A DNA stretch of 5,335 nt from an uncultured Candidatus Nitrosopelagicus sp. (GCA_937896695.1 CALBOT010000048.1:1-5335), one strand, 5' to 3'. Positions 1 through 5,318 are shown, counted from the stretch's first letter. A program made the numbers and translations. Notes: generated by a model from the sequence alone, not told the origin.

Positions 1-78
1 AGGAATATCTTCATTTTTCAAGATCTCAGTAAGTCTTGAGATGAATTCCTGTTGAGGTACATCGTAAACTTTAGCCAT
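1..78 (-). CDS. rps19e: Small-subunit ribosomal protein S19e, N-terminal part (cut by window edge)
   Basis: Only the first 26 codons lie in the window; the frame stays open to base 1. The translation begins MAKVYDVP and continues through an amphipathic stretch ending in NEDIP. This matches the start of the archaeal/eukaryotic S19e family, which typically opens with M-A-x-V-Y-D-V-P followed by a helix. S19e is a component of the small ribosomal subunit, absent from bacteria, and is needed for late subunit maturation in eukaryotes. The start is the ATG at 78-76; there is no convincing Shine-Dalgarno sequence in the 30 bases between it and the rnp4 stop codon. A TTTATA box 27.5 bases upstream suggests that a leaderless transcript is possible. 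The call rests on a short N-terminus plus the fitting neighbour rnp4, so it is good but not complete. Confidence 0.8.
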   Translation of the reverse strand, partial: MAKVYDVPQQEFISRLTEILKNEDIP

Positions 79-102
79 TGGAAAAAATTTCGATAATCGT
101 CT

Positions 103-108
103 TATAAA
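103..108 (-). promoter_or_regulatory. Candidate TATA box for S19e
   Basis: On the minus strand the sequence ATTTATAAG begins with the final A of the rnp4 TGA stop codon. The TTTATA core (108 to 103) is centred 27.5 bases before the S19e ATG. This fits an archaeal TATA element driving a transcript that starts at or very near the ATG. It is the best match to an archaeal TATA consensus in the left half of the window. A/T-rich hexamers are common here, so the spacing, not the sequence alone, is the argument. Confidence 0.4.
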
Positions 109-408
109 TCATTGAGAAATAATCTTCCGATATGTGTGATTACAGTATGAACAAGTTATTCTTATAGACTTTGGTTTAGAGCCAAGACGAATTTTTGATG
201 AAATTCCAGGTGCAATGAATTTTTTACATTTTTTACAAAAACTTGAACTGATTTCAAATGGCATTTTAATTTTAAATTTTAGGCTGATTTTTTTAGCAAT
301 TTTAGCCTGTCTTTCAGCTAATCCAGGATTGTTTTTTGCATTAGACAATGCATTGTTAAATAAAATTTCCATTCGTTTCATAGCTATCTGTTTTTTGGAG
401 TTTTTCAT
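109..408 (-). CDS. rnp4: RNase P protein component 4 (Rpp21/Rpr2 family)
   Basis: This 99-residue protein is a subunit of archaeal ribonuclease P, the RNA-protein enzyme that removes 5' leaders from pre-tRNA. Rnp4 pairs with the Rpp29 subunit and improves substrate recognition. The N-terminal half is a basic helical region (about residues 1-60, with the run AERQAKIAKKI). The C-terminal half is a zinc ribbon with two CxxC pairs, FCKKCKKF and ITCSYCNH, separated by a basic stretch with PGISSKIRLGSK; this is the Rpp21 signature, and the length is normal for archaea. I chose the ATG at 408-406, which gives the sequence MKNSKKQIAMKR. The frame stays open further upstream to 543, but that extension is the tRNA-Gly gene read through. 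No Shine-Dalgarno is evident. The S19e gene follows after 30 bases, a neighbourhood I recall as common in archaea. Confidence 0.92.
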   Translation of the reverse strand: MKNSKKQIAMKRMEILFNNALSNAKNNPGLAERQAKIAKKISLKFKIKMPFEISSSFCKKCKKFIAPGISSKIRLGSKPKSIRITCSYCNHTYRKIISQ

Positions 409-433
409 TGTGTAATTATTAAAATTATTTAGA

Positions 434-439
434 AATAAA
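434..439 (-). promoter_or_regulatory. Candidate TATA box for rnp4
   Basis: The minus strand reads ATTTATTTC here, with TTTATT at 439 to 434, centred 28.5 bases before the rnp4 ATG. It lies in the 39-base spacer between the tRNA 3' end and rnp4. The position would give a leaderless rnp4 mRNA independent of the tRNA transcript. The spacer is almost entirely A/T, so a chance match is quite possible. Confidence 0.3.
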
Positions 440-447
440 TGATTAGA

Positions 448-521
448 TGCAGTCAGCGGGATTCGAACCCGCGTCACAGGGTTGGAAACCCCGAATACTA
501 ACCAGGCTATACTATGACTGC
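448..521 (-). tRNA. tRNA-Gly (anticodon UCC)
   Basis: This is a 74-base cloverleaf on the minus strand. The acceptor stem GCAGTCA pairs fully with TGACTGC, and the discriminator base A is at 448. The D-stem is weak (GTAT with GTAT, including G-T and T-G pairs), with GG in the loop. The anticodon stem CGGGG/CCCTG carries the loop TTTCCAA, so the anticodon is TCC, reading GGA and GGG glycine codons. The variable loop is TGAC; the T-stem GCGGG/CCCGC holds the loop TTCGAAT. A C2-G71 pair and anticodon C35-C36 agree with glycine identity. There is no intron, and CCA is not encoded (TCT follows the discriminator), so it must be added by tRNA nucleotidyltransferase. It lies 22 bases after the nep1 stop and 39 bases before rnp4, all on the same strand. 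Confidence 0.96.
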
Positions 522-529
522 ATAAGGTT

Positions 530-537
530 AAAAAAAA
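530..537 (-). terminator. T-run after nep1, possible archaeal terminator
   Basis: Within the 22-base nep1-tRNA spacer the minus strand has eight consecutive T residues, preceded by AAA and with no hairpin. Archaeal RNA polymerase terminates at oligo-T tracts without a stem-loop, so this could end the upstream transcript. It lies between the candidate tRNA TATA box and the tRNA 5' end, so it could instead be neutral spacer or act only on longer transcripts. Confidence 0.35.
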
Positions 538-543
538 TTTCAC

Positions 544-1212
544 CTAAATAAAAATGGTTTTTTCATATTCATACACAAGTCTGCTTGCAACAAGATGTGC
601 TTCTAAAGAAGAATCATGTATTGAAAATGACGTTTCAATAATTTTTTCAGTTTCTTTGCTAAAATGTCCTTTTTGAAATCCACCTATCAAAATGCATGAA
701 TCTTCTTTAATTTGCTGAGTTAATTTTTCAAAAGTAGTTTTTTGGCCTTGTGTTGTTAATCCAATGATTTCTTTTGGTTTAATTTTTGATATTAGTTTGG
801 ATAAAGAGGAATTTTCCATATGCATTAGAATCTCCGTTTCAGATTCAATTTTTTTTGTAAGAAATAATTTTTCCATTAATCCTTGAAATCGATGATATGA
901 TTTTGGTAAACGTGTATTGTTGTTTATAGAAATAATTTCATCATTTACTGTATGGACAAATATTTGTATTTTATTTTGAAAAAATGCAGGTGATGTACAG
1001 ATGGATAATAATGTTAGATGTACAATGTCAGGTCTTCCACGTTTGAATTCATTTTTTAATCCTTTCATGGCACCAAAATGCCAGGAATTATCTAGCAATG
1101 TATTTGATATATTTTTTTTAAATTTTTTTGAATATGCTAAAACTGATTGATGGTTAGATAATTCTGTAGGGATTAATTCAAGTGAAGATTCTGCTAAAAT
1201 TATAGTAGGCAT
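544..1212 (-). CDS. nep1: rRNA small-subunit pseudouridine N1-methyltransferase Nep1 (Emg1)
   Basis: This 222-residue protein belongs to the SPOUT-class Nep1/Emg1 family. It uses S-adenosylmethionine to methylate N1 of a pseudouridine in small-subunit rRNA and also acts as a subunit assembly factor. Family motifs appear in order: LLDNSWHFGAM (about 39-49), RPDIVH (60-65), FVHTVNDEII (85-94), TRLPKSYHRFQGLMEKLF (100-117), the cofactor-region segment GLTTQG (151-156), the knot-region IGGFQKGHFS (176-185), and a C-terminal SLEAHLVASRLVYEYE (202-217). The conserved arginines of the RNA-binding stretch (R101, R108) are present, and the length is usual. The ATG at 1212-1210 lies 7 bases after the stop of the barrel-protein gene, so it is probably co-transcribed with it; the preceding GATGATGA is at best a weak ribosome site. 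I see no TATA box at leaderless spacing here. The last codons overlap the candidate tRNA-Gly promoter. Confidence 0.95.
   Translation of the reverse strand: MPTIILAESSLELIPTELSNHQSVLAYSKKFKKNISNTLLDNSWHFGAMKGLKNEFKRGRPDIVHLTLLSICTSPAFFQNKIQIFVHTVNDEIISINNNTRLPKSYHRFQGLMEKLFLTKKIESETEILMHMENSSLSKLISKIKPKEIIGLTTQGQKTTFEKLTQQIKEDSCILIGGFQKGHFSKETEKIIETSFSIHDSSLEAHLVASRLVYEYEKTIFI
545..554 (-). promoter_or_regulatory. Candidate TATA box for tRNA-Gly, overlapping the nep1 stop codon
   Basis: The minus strand reads TTTTTATTTA across the last codons of nep1 and the first two bases of its stop codon. The TTTATT core (552 to 547) is centred 28.5 bases before tRNA nucleotide G1. Archaeal TATA boxes lie about 26-28 bases before the start site, so transcription would begin at, or only a few bases before, the mature tRNA 5' end. 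Confidence 0.4.
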
Positions 1213-1219
1213 TTCATCA

Positions 1220-2341
1220 TCAAGGTATGTTTAATTTGAATTGTGTCCATGCAGGTTTTTCATTTTCATTTACATCAATTAAGCCAGAATTACAAACATA
1301 TTCATCTACTCGTTCAAGTCTAAATGAATTAGAGGAAAATCCAGAACCTCCCACAGATTCAATTTCTTGAGAAACACAACTTCCTTTTTGTTTATCAAAT
1401 AATCTAGATATTGTGAAAAATTCTATATCGGATTCATTTTCCTCAAAAAAGTTTAAACTTGATTCGATGAACTCTGCTTGATCATTTTCATTTCCATTCA
1501 CAAAGTCAGAGGTACTCCAACTAATTTCAAAAAATGCTAGTTGATGTAACGGGAAAAATTCAAGAGATTTTTCTAAATTAGCAATTGCTTCTTGTGGTGT
1601 TCTATTAATATCTCCAACAGTATCAGTAGGTTTGTAAGAAAGAGCTATAAAATCACCCATTTCTAATTTAGGAGTTAATTCAAATGAACCACCAGGTTCC
1701 ATTCCTTTGTTTATTACATTTTCAAGTGACATGCTATTGCCGAGTTTTACGTTAGGATGTTTTGATTTTATTTCTGTATAGACATTGTCAAAAAATTCAA
1801 CATATGTTGGTATTGAGCCACTTGCTCTTTGAAAGTGATAATCAATATCACCTGCAAATATTACATAATCAATATTTTCATATCTAGAAAGAATTGAATC
1901 TAGTACACGAATTGTTTCACCCTCTAATGTTTCTCCTAATGCTTGATTACCCATCCATGATGGAAATGGACCTAATCTGTCAGCGTTAATTACTGAAAAG
2001 AAAAGAGTTGTTTTGAAATTATATTTTTCATTTAATTTCATCTGAATGTCAGTAACACGCCAATCAAAAGTTCCTTCTTCAGGTTCGATTTGGCTCCAGT
2101 ATACATACATGTTTGTTCTTCCAGCTCCAGATGTTGATGCAACTTTGTATACAGATTCTAAGTCATCTATGCTTTTTGGAGGGTTTATTGTGTTAATGAC
2201 AATACTGATTTTTTCATTTTGAGAGATTGTTTCACTAGAAAGAGAGTTTGTATCAATTGGATCACTTTTTGTAATAAAATATGCAAATGCGCCACCTATT
2301 GCAATAATTAAAATTGCAATTCCAATTATCTTACTATTCAA
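1220..2341 (-). CDS. Membrane-anchored glycoside-hydrolase-like (clan GH-A type) barrel protein, function unknown
   Basis: I do not recognise a named family for this 373-residue protein. Residues 5-22 are one hydrophobic helix after a short N-terminus, so it is probably anchored in the cell membrane with its bulk outside. From about residue 45 the pattern fits a (beta/alpha)8 glycosidase-like barrel: YWSQIEPEEGTFDW (81-94) resembles the strand-2 motif of GH42-type enzymes, IDYVIFAGDIDYHF (157-170) occupies the strand-4 acid/base position, DFIALSY (230-236) resembles strand 6, FFEISWSTS (270-278) carries E272 at the strand-7 nucleophile position, and the tail LIDVNENEKPAW (354-365) resembles the usual closing segment. 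The typical strand-4 Asn-Glu appears as Gly164-Asp165, so activity is doubtful. Its only two cysteines, C322 and C350, could form an extracellular disulfide; N246-R-T and N302-E-S are possible N-glycosylation sites. It follows nrdJ by 44 bases and precedes nep1 by 7. Barrel fold is likely; substrate and activity are unknown. Confidence 0.6.
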   Translation of the reverse strand: MNSKIIGIAILIIAIGGAFAYFITKSDPIDTNSLSSETISQNEKISIVINTINPPKSIDDLESVYKVASTSGAGRTNMYVYWSQIEPEEGTFDWRVTDIQMKLNEKYNFKTTLFFSVINADRLGPFPSWMGNQALGETLEGETIRVLDSILSRYENIDYVIFAGDIDYHFQRASGSIPTYVEFFDNVYTEIKSKHPNVKLGNSMSLENVINKGMEPGGSFELTPKLEMGDFIALSYKPTDTVGDINRTPQEAIANLEKSLEFFPLHQLAFFEISWSTSDFVNGNENDQAEFIESSLNFFEENESDIEFFTISRLFDKQKGSCVSQEIESVGGSGFSSNSFRLERVDEYVCNSGLIDVNENEKPAWTQFKLNIP

Positions 2342-2350
2342 TATGTCTTG

Positions 2351-2360
2351 AAACTAGTTT
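2351..2360. repeat. Perfect 10-base palindrome AAACTAGTTT upstream of the barrel-protein gene
   Basis: AAACTAGTTT is its own reverse complement. It lies 9 bases upstream of the barrel-protein ATG, inside the 44-base gap after nrdJ. A weak TATA-like ATTTTAGA lies just upstream (centred about 28 bases before the ATG). A palindrome between a TATA box and the start codon is where archaeal repressors often bind, but no regulator is known here and the match may be chance. Confidence 0.3.
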
Positions 2361-2385
2361 GTGTTCTAAAATGTTTGTTATTTTA

Positions 2386-5040
2386 TTATCCAGAGGTACA
2401 ACCACTGTATCCACATTCGATGCAGATATGACAGCCTTCTGTTAAAACAAGTGTGTTTTTACAGTTTGGACATAATTTTTCTTCAGTTTCAGGTTCTGGT
2501 GCAACATAACTTTCACGAGGAAGTTCTTGTGGGACTGTTACTTTGAGAGCTTCATTGATTTGTTTTAGGATGTATGGGTTTTTGATATTATTTTTGATAT
2601 AATCATGTAGATAGTCAGTTGCTGTAACTTCAAAGGTTTTTTGAGAATTTTCACCAGTCATGTGAAGAACTTGTTTGTGTCTTGAACCATCACGATATAC
2701 TGTTATTCCTTTAAGACCTAATTCGTGTGCAAGCAAATATGCTGCTTTAACATCTTCTGCAGAAACATCATTTGGCATATTGATAGTTTTTGCAATTGCA
2801 TTTCCAATCCAATCTTGCCATACTGCTTGAGCCATAAGATGATCAGTCCAGTGTATATCCATTGCAGTTACAAAGATGTTTTGAATCCATTCTGGAATTT
2901 CATCAATTCCTCTAACTGAACCATAATTATCAGCAACTTTTGCCAATATTTCTTCACTGTAAAGACCATTTTCTCTTAAAACTTCTTCAAACACTTTGTT
3001 TGTGTAGAAGAATCTTCCAACAGTAACGCGTTTTTCAAATACAAGAGCAAATGTTGGTTCCATTCCATTTGAACAATCTGCTAACATGGATAATGTTCCA
3101 GTTGGTGCAACAGTTGTTGTTAAAACATGTCTTACACCATGTTTTTGGATTTTTGCAATTAGAGCATCCCAGTCATAATAATGTCGTTGTTTTGGTTTTT
3201 CATAGTATCCAGCAATTGGAATTTTACCTTCAGGATATTCTGTTTTTGAACAAAGTGGGAATGCACCTCTAGATTGTGCTAATGCAACACTTTCTTCCAT
3301 TGAATAGTATGATAATGCTTCAGATAGTTTGCCCATAAACTCGTATCCTTCTTTTGAGTTGTATGAAATTCTTAATTTGTATAATAGATCTGCAACTCCC
3401 ATTACGCCAAGACCAATTCTTCTAGATTCTTTTGATGCCACATTAATTTCTGGAACCGGATAATGATTCACATCAATTACATTATCTAGGAATCTAGTTG
3501 TTTTTCTAATAATTTCTTCATATTTTTGCCAATCAAATTCGTATTGGCCATCTGCTGTTCTTTTTGTAAGATTTGCCAGATTGATAGAACCTAGATTACA
3601 AGATTCGTATGGATACAAACTTTGTTCCCCACATGGGTTTGTTGCACGCAGTGGTCCACCACGTGCTTTTGCAAATACATTGTACTTGTTAATTAAATCA
3701 AAGAAGATTAATCCAGGTTCAGCACTTTTCCATGCAGATGTTGCAATAAGATCAATTAGATGATGTGCATTGATTTCACGTACAGGACTTCCATCTCGTG
3801 TACTTCTTAGGGTATATGCACCATCCTCACTATCAACTAGTGCATTCCAAAAGTCACCCCAAACACCAACACTGACATTAAAGTTCTCTAAAACCCCAGG
3901 TTCTGTTTTGTTAGTGATGAATTTTTCAATATCTGGATGAGATACGTCCATAATTCCCATATTTGCACCTCTTCTTTTTCCTCCTTGTTTAATGACGTCA
4001 GTTACAGTATTGATAATATTCATGAATGATACAGGTCCTGATGCAACTCCTGATGTAGATGCAACGATATCACCTTCTTCTCTTAATTCAGAGTAGTTAA
4101 TTCCAACACCACCACCTGATTTGAAAATCAATGCAGCATCAGAAGTTGTTTTCATAATTTTTGCCATATCATCAGGCATTCCCAATACAAAACATGCCGA
4201 CAATTGTCCAAGACGTCCACCAGCATTCATCATTGTAGGTGAGTTTGGTAGGAATACTTGATTTACCATTAGTTCATTGTATTCTGTAATTCTTGCACCA
4301 TAGTCAGCAAATTCTTTTGCTGCAAGTTTTGTTAGCAGATCTTTAAAGCTAATCTTTGCTTGTCCTTTTTGTGCAATATCGATATAGCCATTTACTAAAC
4401 CTCTGAAATGATATTGATTAAGATAATATTCATCAATTTTAAATTTGTAATCAAATTGATCTAGTTTTGTCAGATATTCTTTTGCTTCTTCAATGTTTTG
4501 TGGTGTATTTCCTGCTGGATTAAATACAGAAGAATCATGTAATACATCACCAATTCCAATTAAGATTGAAACTCTTTCAAATAATTGAGTCGGAGTTTCA
4601 GTAATCTCATTTTTCTTATTTCTAAATAAATATCGAGATGCCAAAACTCTAAGACAATTAAGATCAAAGTCTTTTGAAACAGGATCTAAAACTTTGGTAT
4701 TTAGAATCTTCATTTTTTCGTCACGGATCTTTCGTCTCTCATGTCTATACAAGATGTATGACTTTGCGATTTCGCTATGACCTTGTTCTATTAGAGTTGA
4801 TTCCACCATATCTTGAATATCTTCAACTGATGGTGGGTTTTCAGTACCAAATCCTTGAGAAGATAATTTTGTAAGAACACCATTTGTTAGTGTTTGTGCT
4901 AAATCACGATCGCCTTCACTAGTTGCAAGTAATGCTTTATAGATCGCATTTGTAATTTTATCCTGATCAAATTTTGTTGTATCACCATTTCGTTTTCGAA
5001 TTTCTGCGAAAGATGATTCTATCTGTGAATTTTCAACCAA
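2386..5040 (-). CDS. nrdJ: Adenosylcobalamin-dependent (class II) ribonucleoside-diphosphate reductase
   Basis: This complete 884-residue class II reductase converts ribonucleotides to deoxyribonucleotides for DNA synthesis, using a radical made from coenzyme B12, without oxygen or a separate radical subunit. Residues 1-105 form an ATP-cone (IRKRNGDTTKFDQDKI at 14-29), the allosteric activity domain that senses ATP/dATP. The catalytic ten-stranded barrel follows. By alignment to class I numbering from memory, C283 (SACF) and C481 (ESCNLGS) are the active-site redox pair, and N468, C470 and E472 in NPCGE are the catalytic residues with C470 the thiyl site. APTGTLSM (645-652) is the phosphate-binding loop. 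The C-terminus is a zinc-ribbon tail with C857, C860, C870, C873, C876 and C881, typical of NrdJ. There is no intein. The start is a TTG at 5040-5038: an in-frame stop lies directly upstream, the next in-frame Met (M78) would delete most of the ATP-cone, and GGGG stands 7 bases upstream. Confidence 0.97.
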   Translation of the reverse strand: MVENSQIESSFAEIRKRNGDTTKFDQDKITNAIYKALLATSEGDRDLAQTLTNGVLTKLSSQGFGTENPPSVEDIQDMVESTLIEQGHSEIAKSYILYRHERRKIRDEKMKILNTKVLDPVSKDFDLNCLRVLASRYLFRNKKNEITETPTQLFERVSILIGIGDVLHDSSVFNPAGNTPQNIEEAKEYLTKLDQFDYKFKIDEYYLNQYHFRGLVNGYIDIAQKGQAKISFKDLLTKLAAKEFADYGARITEYNELMVNQVFLPNSPTMMNAGGRLGQLSACFVLGMPDDMAKIMKTTSDAALIFKSGGGVGINYSELREEGDIVASTSGVASGPVSFMNIINTVTDVIKQGGKRRGANMGIMDVSHPDIEKFITNKTEPGVLENFNVSVGVWGDFWNALVDSEDGAYTLRSTRDGSPVREINAHHLIDLIATSAWKSAEPGLIFFDLINKYNVFAKARGGPLRATNPCGEQSLYPYESCNLGSINLANLTKRTADGQYEFDWQKYEEIIRKTTRFLDNVIDVNHYPVPEINVASKESRRIGLGVMGVADLLYKLRISYNSKEGYEFMGKLSEALSYYSMEESVALAQSRGAFPLCSKTEYPEGKIPIAGYYEKPKQRHYYDWDALIAKIQKHGVRHVLTTTVAPTGTLSMLADCSNGMEPTFALVFEKRVTVGRFFYTNKVFEEVLRENGLYSEEILAKVADNYGSVRGIDEIPEWIQNIFVTAMDIHWTDHLMAQAVWQDWIGNAIAKTINMPNDVSAEDVKAAYLLAHELGLKGITVYRDGSRHKQVLHMTGENSQKTFEVTATDYLHDYIKNNIKNPYILKQINEALKVTVPQELPRESYVAPEPETEEKLCPNCKNTLVLTEGCHICIECGYSGCTSG

Positions 5041-5059
5041 TTATAATCCCCAAGTACAT
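5033..5059 (-). other. Possible short leader ORF (8 codons) overlapping the nrdJ start
   Basis: An ATG at 5059-5057 opens the frame MYLGIIIG and ends at TGA 5035-5033. It spans the nrdJ TTG (5040-5038) in another frame and terminates just inside nrdJ. Such an arrangement could couple translation of nrdJ to a leader peptide, or help ribosomes find the weak TTG. It only matters if transcription starts upstream of 5059. There is no independent evidence of translation. Confidence 0.2.
5048..5051 (-). promoter_or_regulatory. Possible ribosome-binding site for the nrdJ TTG start
   Basis: The minus strand has a G4 run (TTGGGGAT) ending 7 bases before the TTG codon. It could pair with the pyrimidine-rich 3' end of 16S rRNA (CCUCC). 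G4 runs are rare in this A/T-rich intergenic region, and together with the in-frame stop just upstream it helps fix the TTG as the start. The match is short. Confidence 0.4.
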
Positions 5060-5113
5060 GTTAAACAGATGAGCTAAAAAACTCTTTGGCAATTATTTTT
5101 CTAACAATGGGTA

Positions 5114-5119
5114 AATAAA
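5114..5119 (-). promoter_or_regulatory. Candidate TATA box for nrdJ
   Basis: The minus strand reads GTGAATTTTATTTAC, with the TTTATT core at 5119 to 5114 and a purine/A-rich stretch just upstream that could serve as a BRE. With the same spacing as the other boxes, transcription would begin near 5088, giving a leader of about 48 bases. That length agrees with nrdJ having a possible ribosome-binding site, unlike the apparently leaderless neighbours. Confidence 0.35.
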
Positions 5120-5131
5120 ATTCACAACGGT

Positions 5132-5145
5132 ACGAAAAACTTCGT
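5132..5145. repeat. Inverted repeat ACGAA-4-TTCGT just upstream of the candidate nrdJ TATA box
   Basis: The arms ACGAA and TTCGT are perfectly complementary around the spacer AAAC. The element ends 13 bases upstream of the TATA core, a usual place for an archaeal activator or a repressor that blocks TBP/TFB. It shares the 9-mer TAAAACGAA (minus strand) with the second inverted repeat at 5209-5223. Confidence 0.45.
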
Positions 5146-5164
5146 TTTAGTTTTTTTAATAGTG

Positions 5165-5193
5165 CTAACCTTGAAAAAAAGATTTCAAGTTAG
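5165..5193. repeat. Hairpin-forming inverted repeat, 11 base pairs with one bulge
   Basis: On the minus strand CTAA pairs with TTAG and CTTGAAA with TTTCAAG around the loop TCTTTT, with a single bulged G. It is the strongest stem in the intergenic region. Neither strand has a T-run directly after the stem, so it is not a classical terminator. It may be a protein-binding site or a structure in a long leader RNA. Confidence 0.45.
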
Positions 5194-5208
5194 ATCAGTA
5201 AATGATCG

Positions 5209-5223
5209 AAACGAATTTCGTTT
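5209..5223. repeat. Inverted repeat AAACGAA-1-TTCGTTT
   Basis: Two perfect 7-base arms flank a single base. The core ACGAA/TTCGT matches the repeat at 5132-5145, but the half-sites are 1 base apart here and 4 bases apart there. It lies between the nrdJ promoter candidate and the rightward promoter candidate, and could serve either one as an operator. Confidence 0.45.
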
Positions 5224-5287
5224 TAAAAATTAGTACATTAATGAAAATTAGAAAAATGATCTAATGTTTGGCTAGGAAAAATTATAA

Positions 5288-5293
5288 TTTATT
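5288..5293 (+). promoter_or_regulatory. Candidate TATA box for the rightward gene at 5319
   Basis: TTTATT on the plus strand, inside a run of A/T (5281-5300), is centred 28.5 bases before the ATG at 5319. The spacing equals that of the candidate boxes of tRNA-Gly and rnp4. The tract is also T-rich when read on the minus strand, so it could instead be the terminator of a leftward gene ending near the window edge. Confidence 0.3.
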
Positions 5294-5318
5294 TTAAAAA
5301 CAATCTTCACACCTTCAT

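Larger units (their letters stand above)
5041..5318. other. Intergenic regulatory region upstream of nrdJ
   Basis: No recognisable gene lies between the nrdJ start and the right-edge ATG. The stretch is very A/T-rich and holds a candidate nrdJ TATA box, two ACGAA/TTCGT inverted repeats, one 11-base-pair hairpin, and a candidate TATA box reading rightward. I saw no NrdR-type box and nothing resembling a cobalamin riboswitch. The layout fits a divergent promoter region, if the right-edge gene is real. Confidence 0.6.

Noticed and set aside
215..415. Plus-strand open frame of 66 codons opposite rnp4
   Set aside because: It is antisense to a well-recognised gene, has no family resemblance, and reflects the A/T-rich composition.
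409..543. N-terminal extension of rnp4 to base 543, giving a 144-residue protein
   Set aside because: The extra 45 codons are the tRNA-Gly gene and its spacers read as protein. The family starts naturally near the ATG at 408, and the cloverleaf is unambiguous.
2725..4874. Several plus-strand open frames of 60-73 codons opposite nrdJ
   Set aside because: All lie inside the conserved nrdJ coding sequence on the other strand and show no recognisable domains or start signals.
2386..5040. Intein or frameshift in nrdJ
   Set aside because: The frame is continuous and the catalytic motifs follow each other at normal family spacing, with no splicing motifs.
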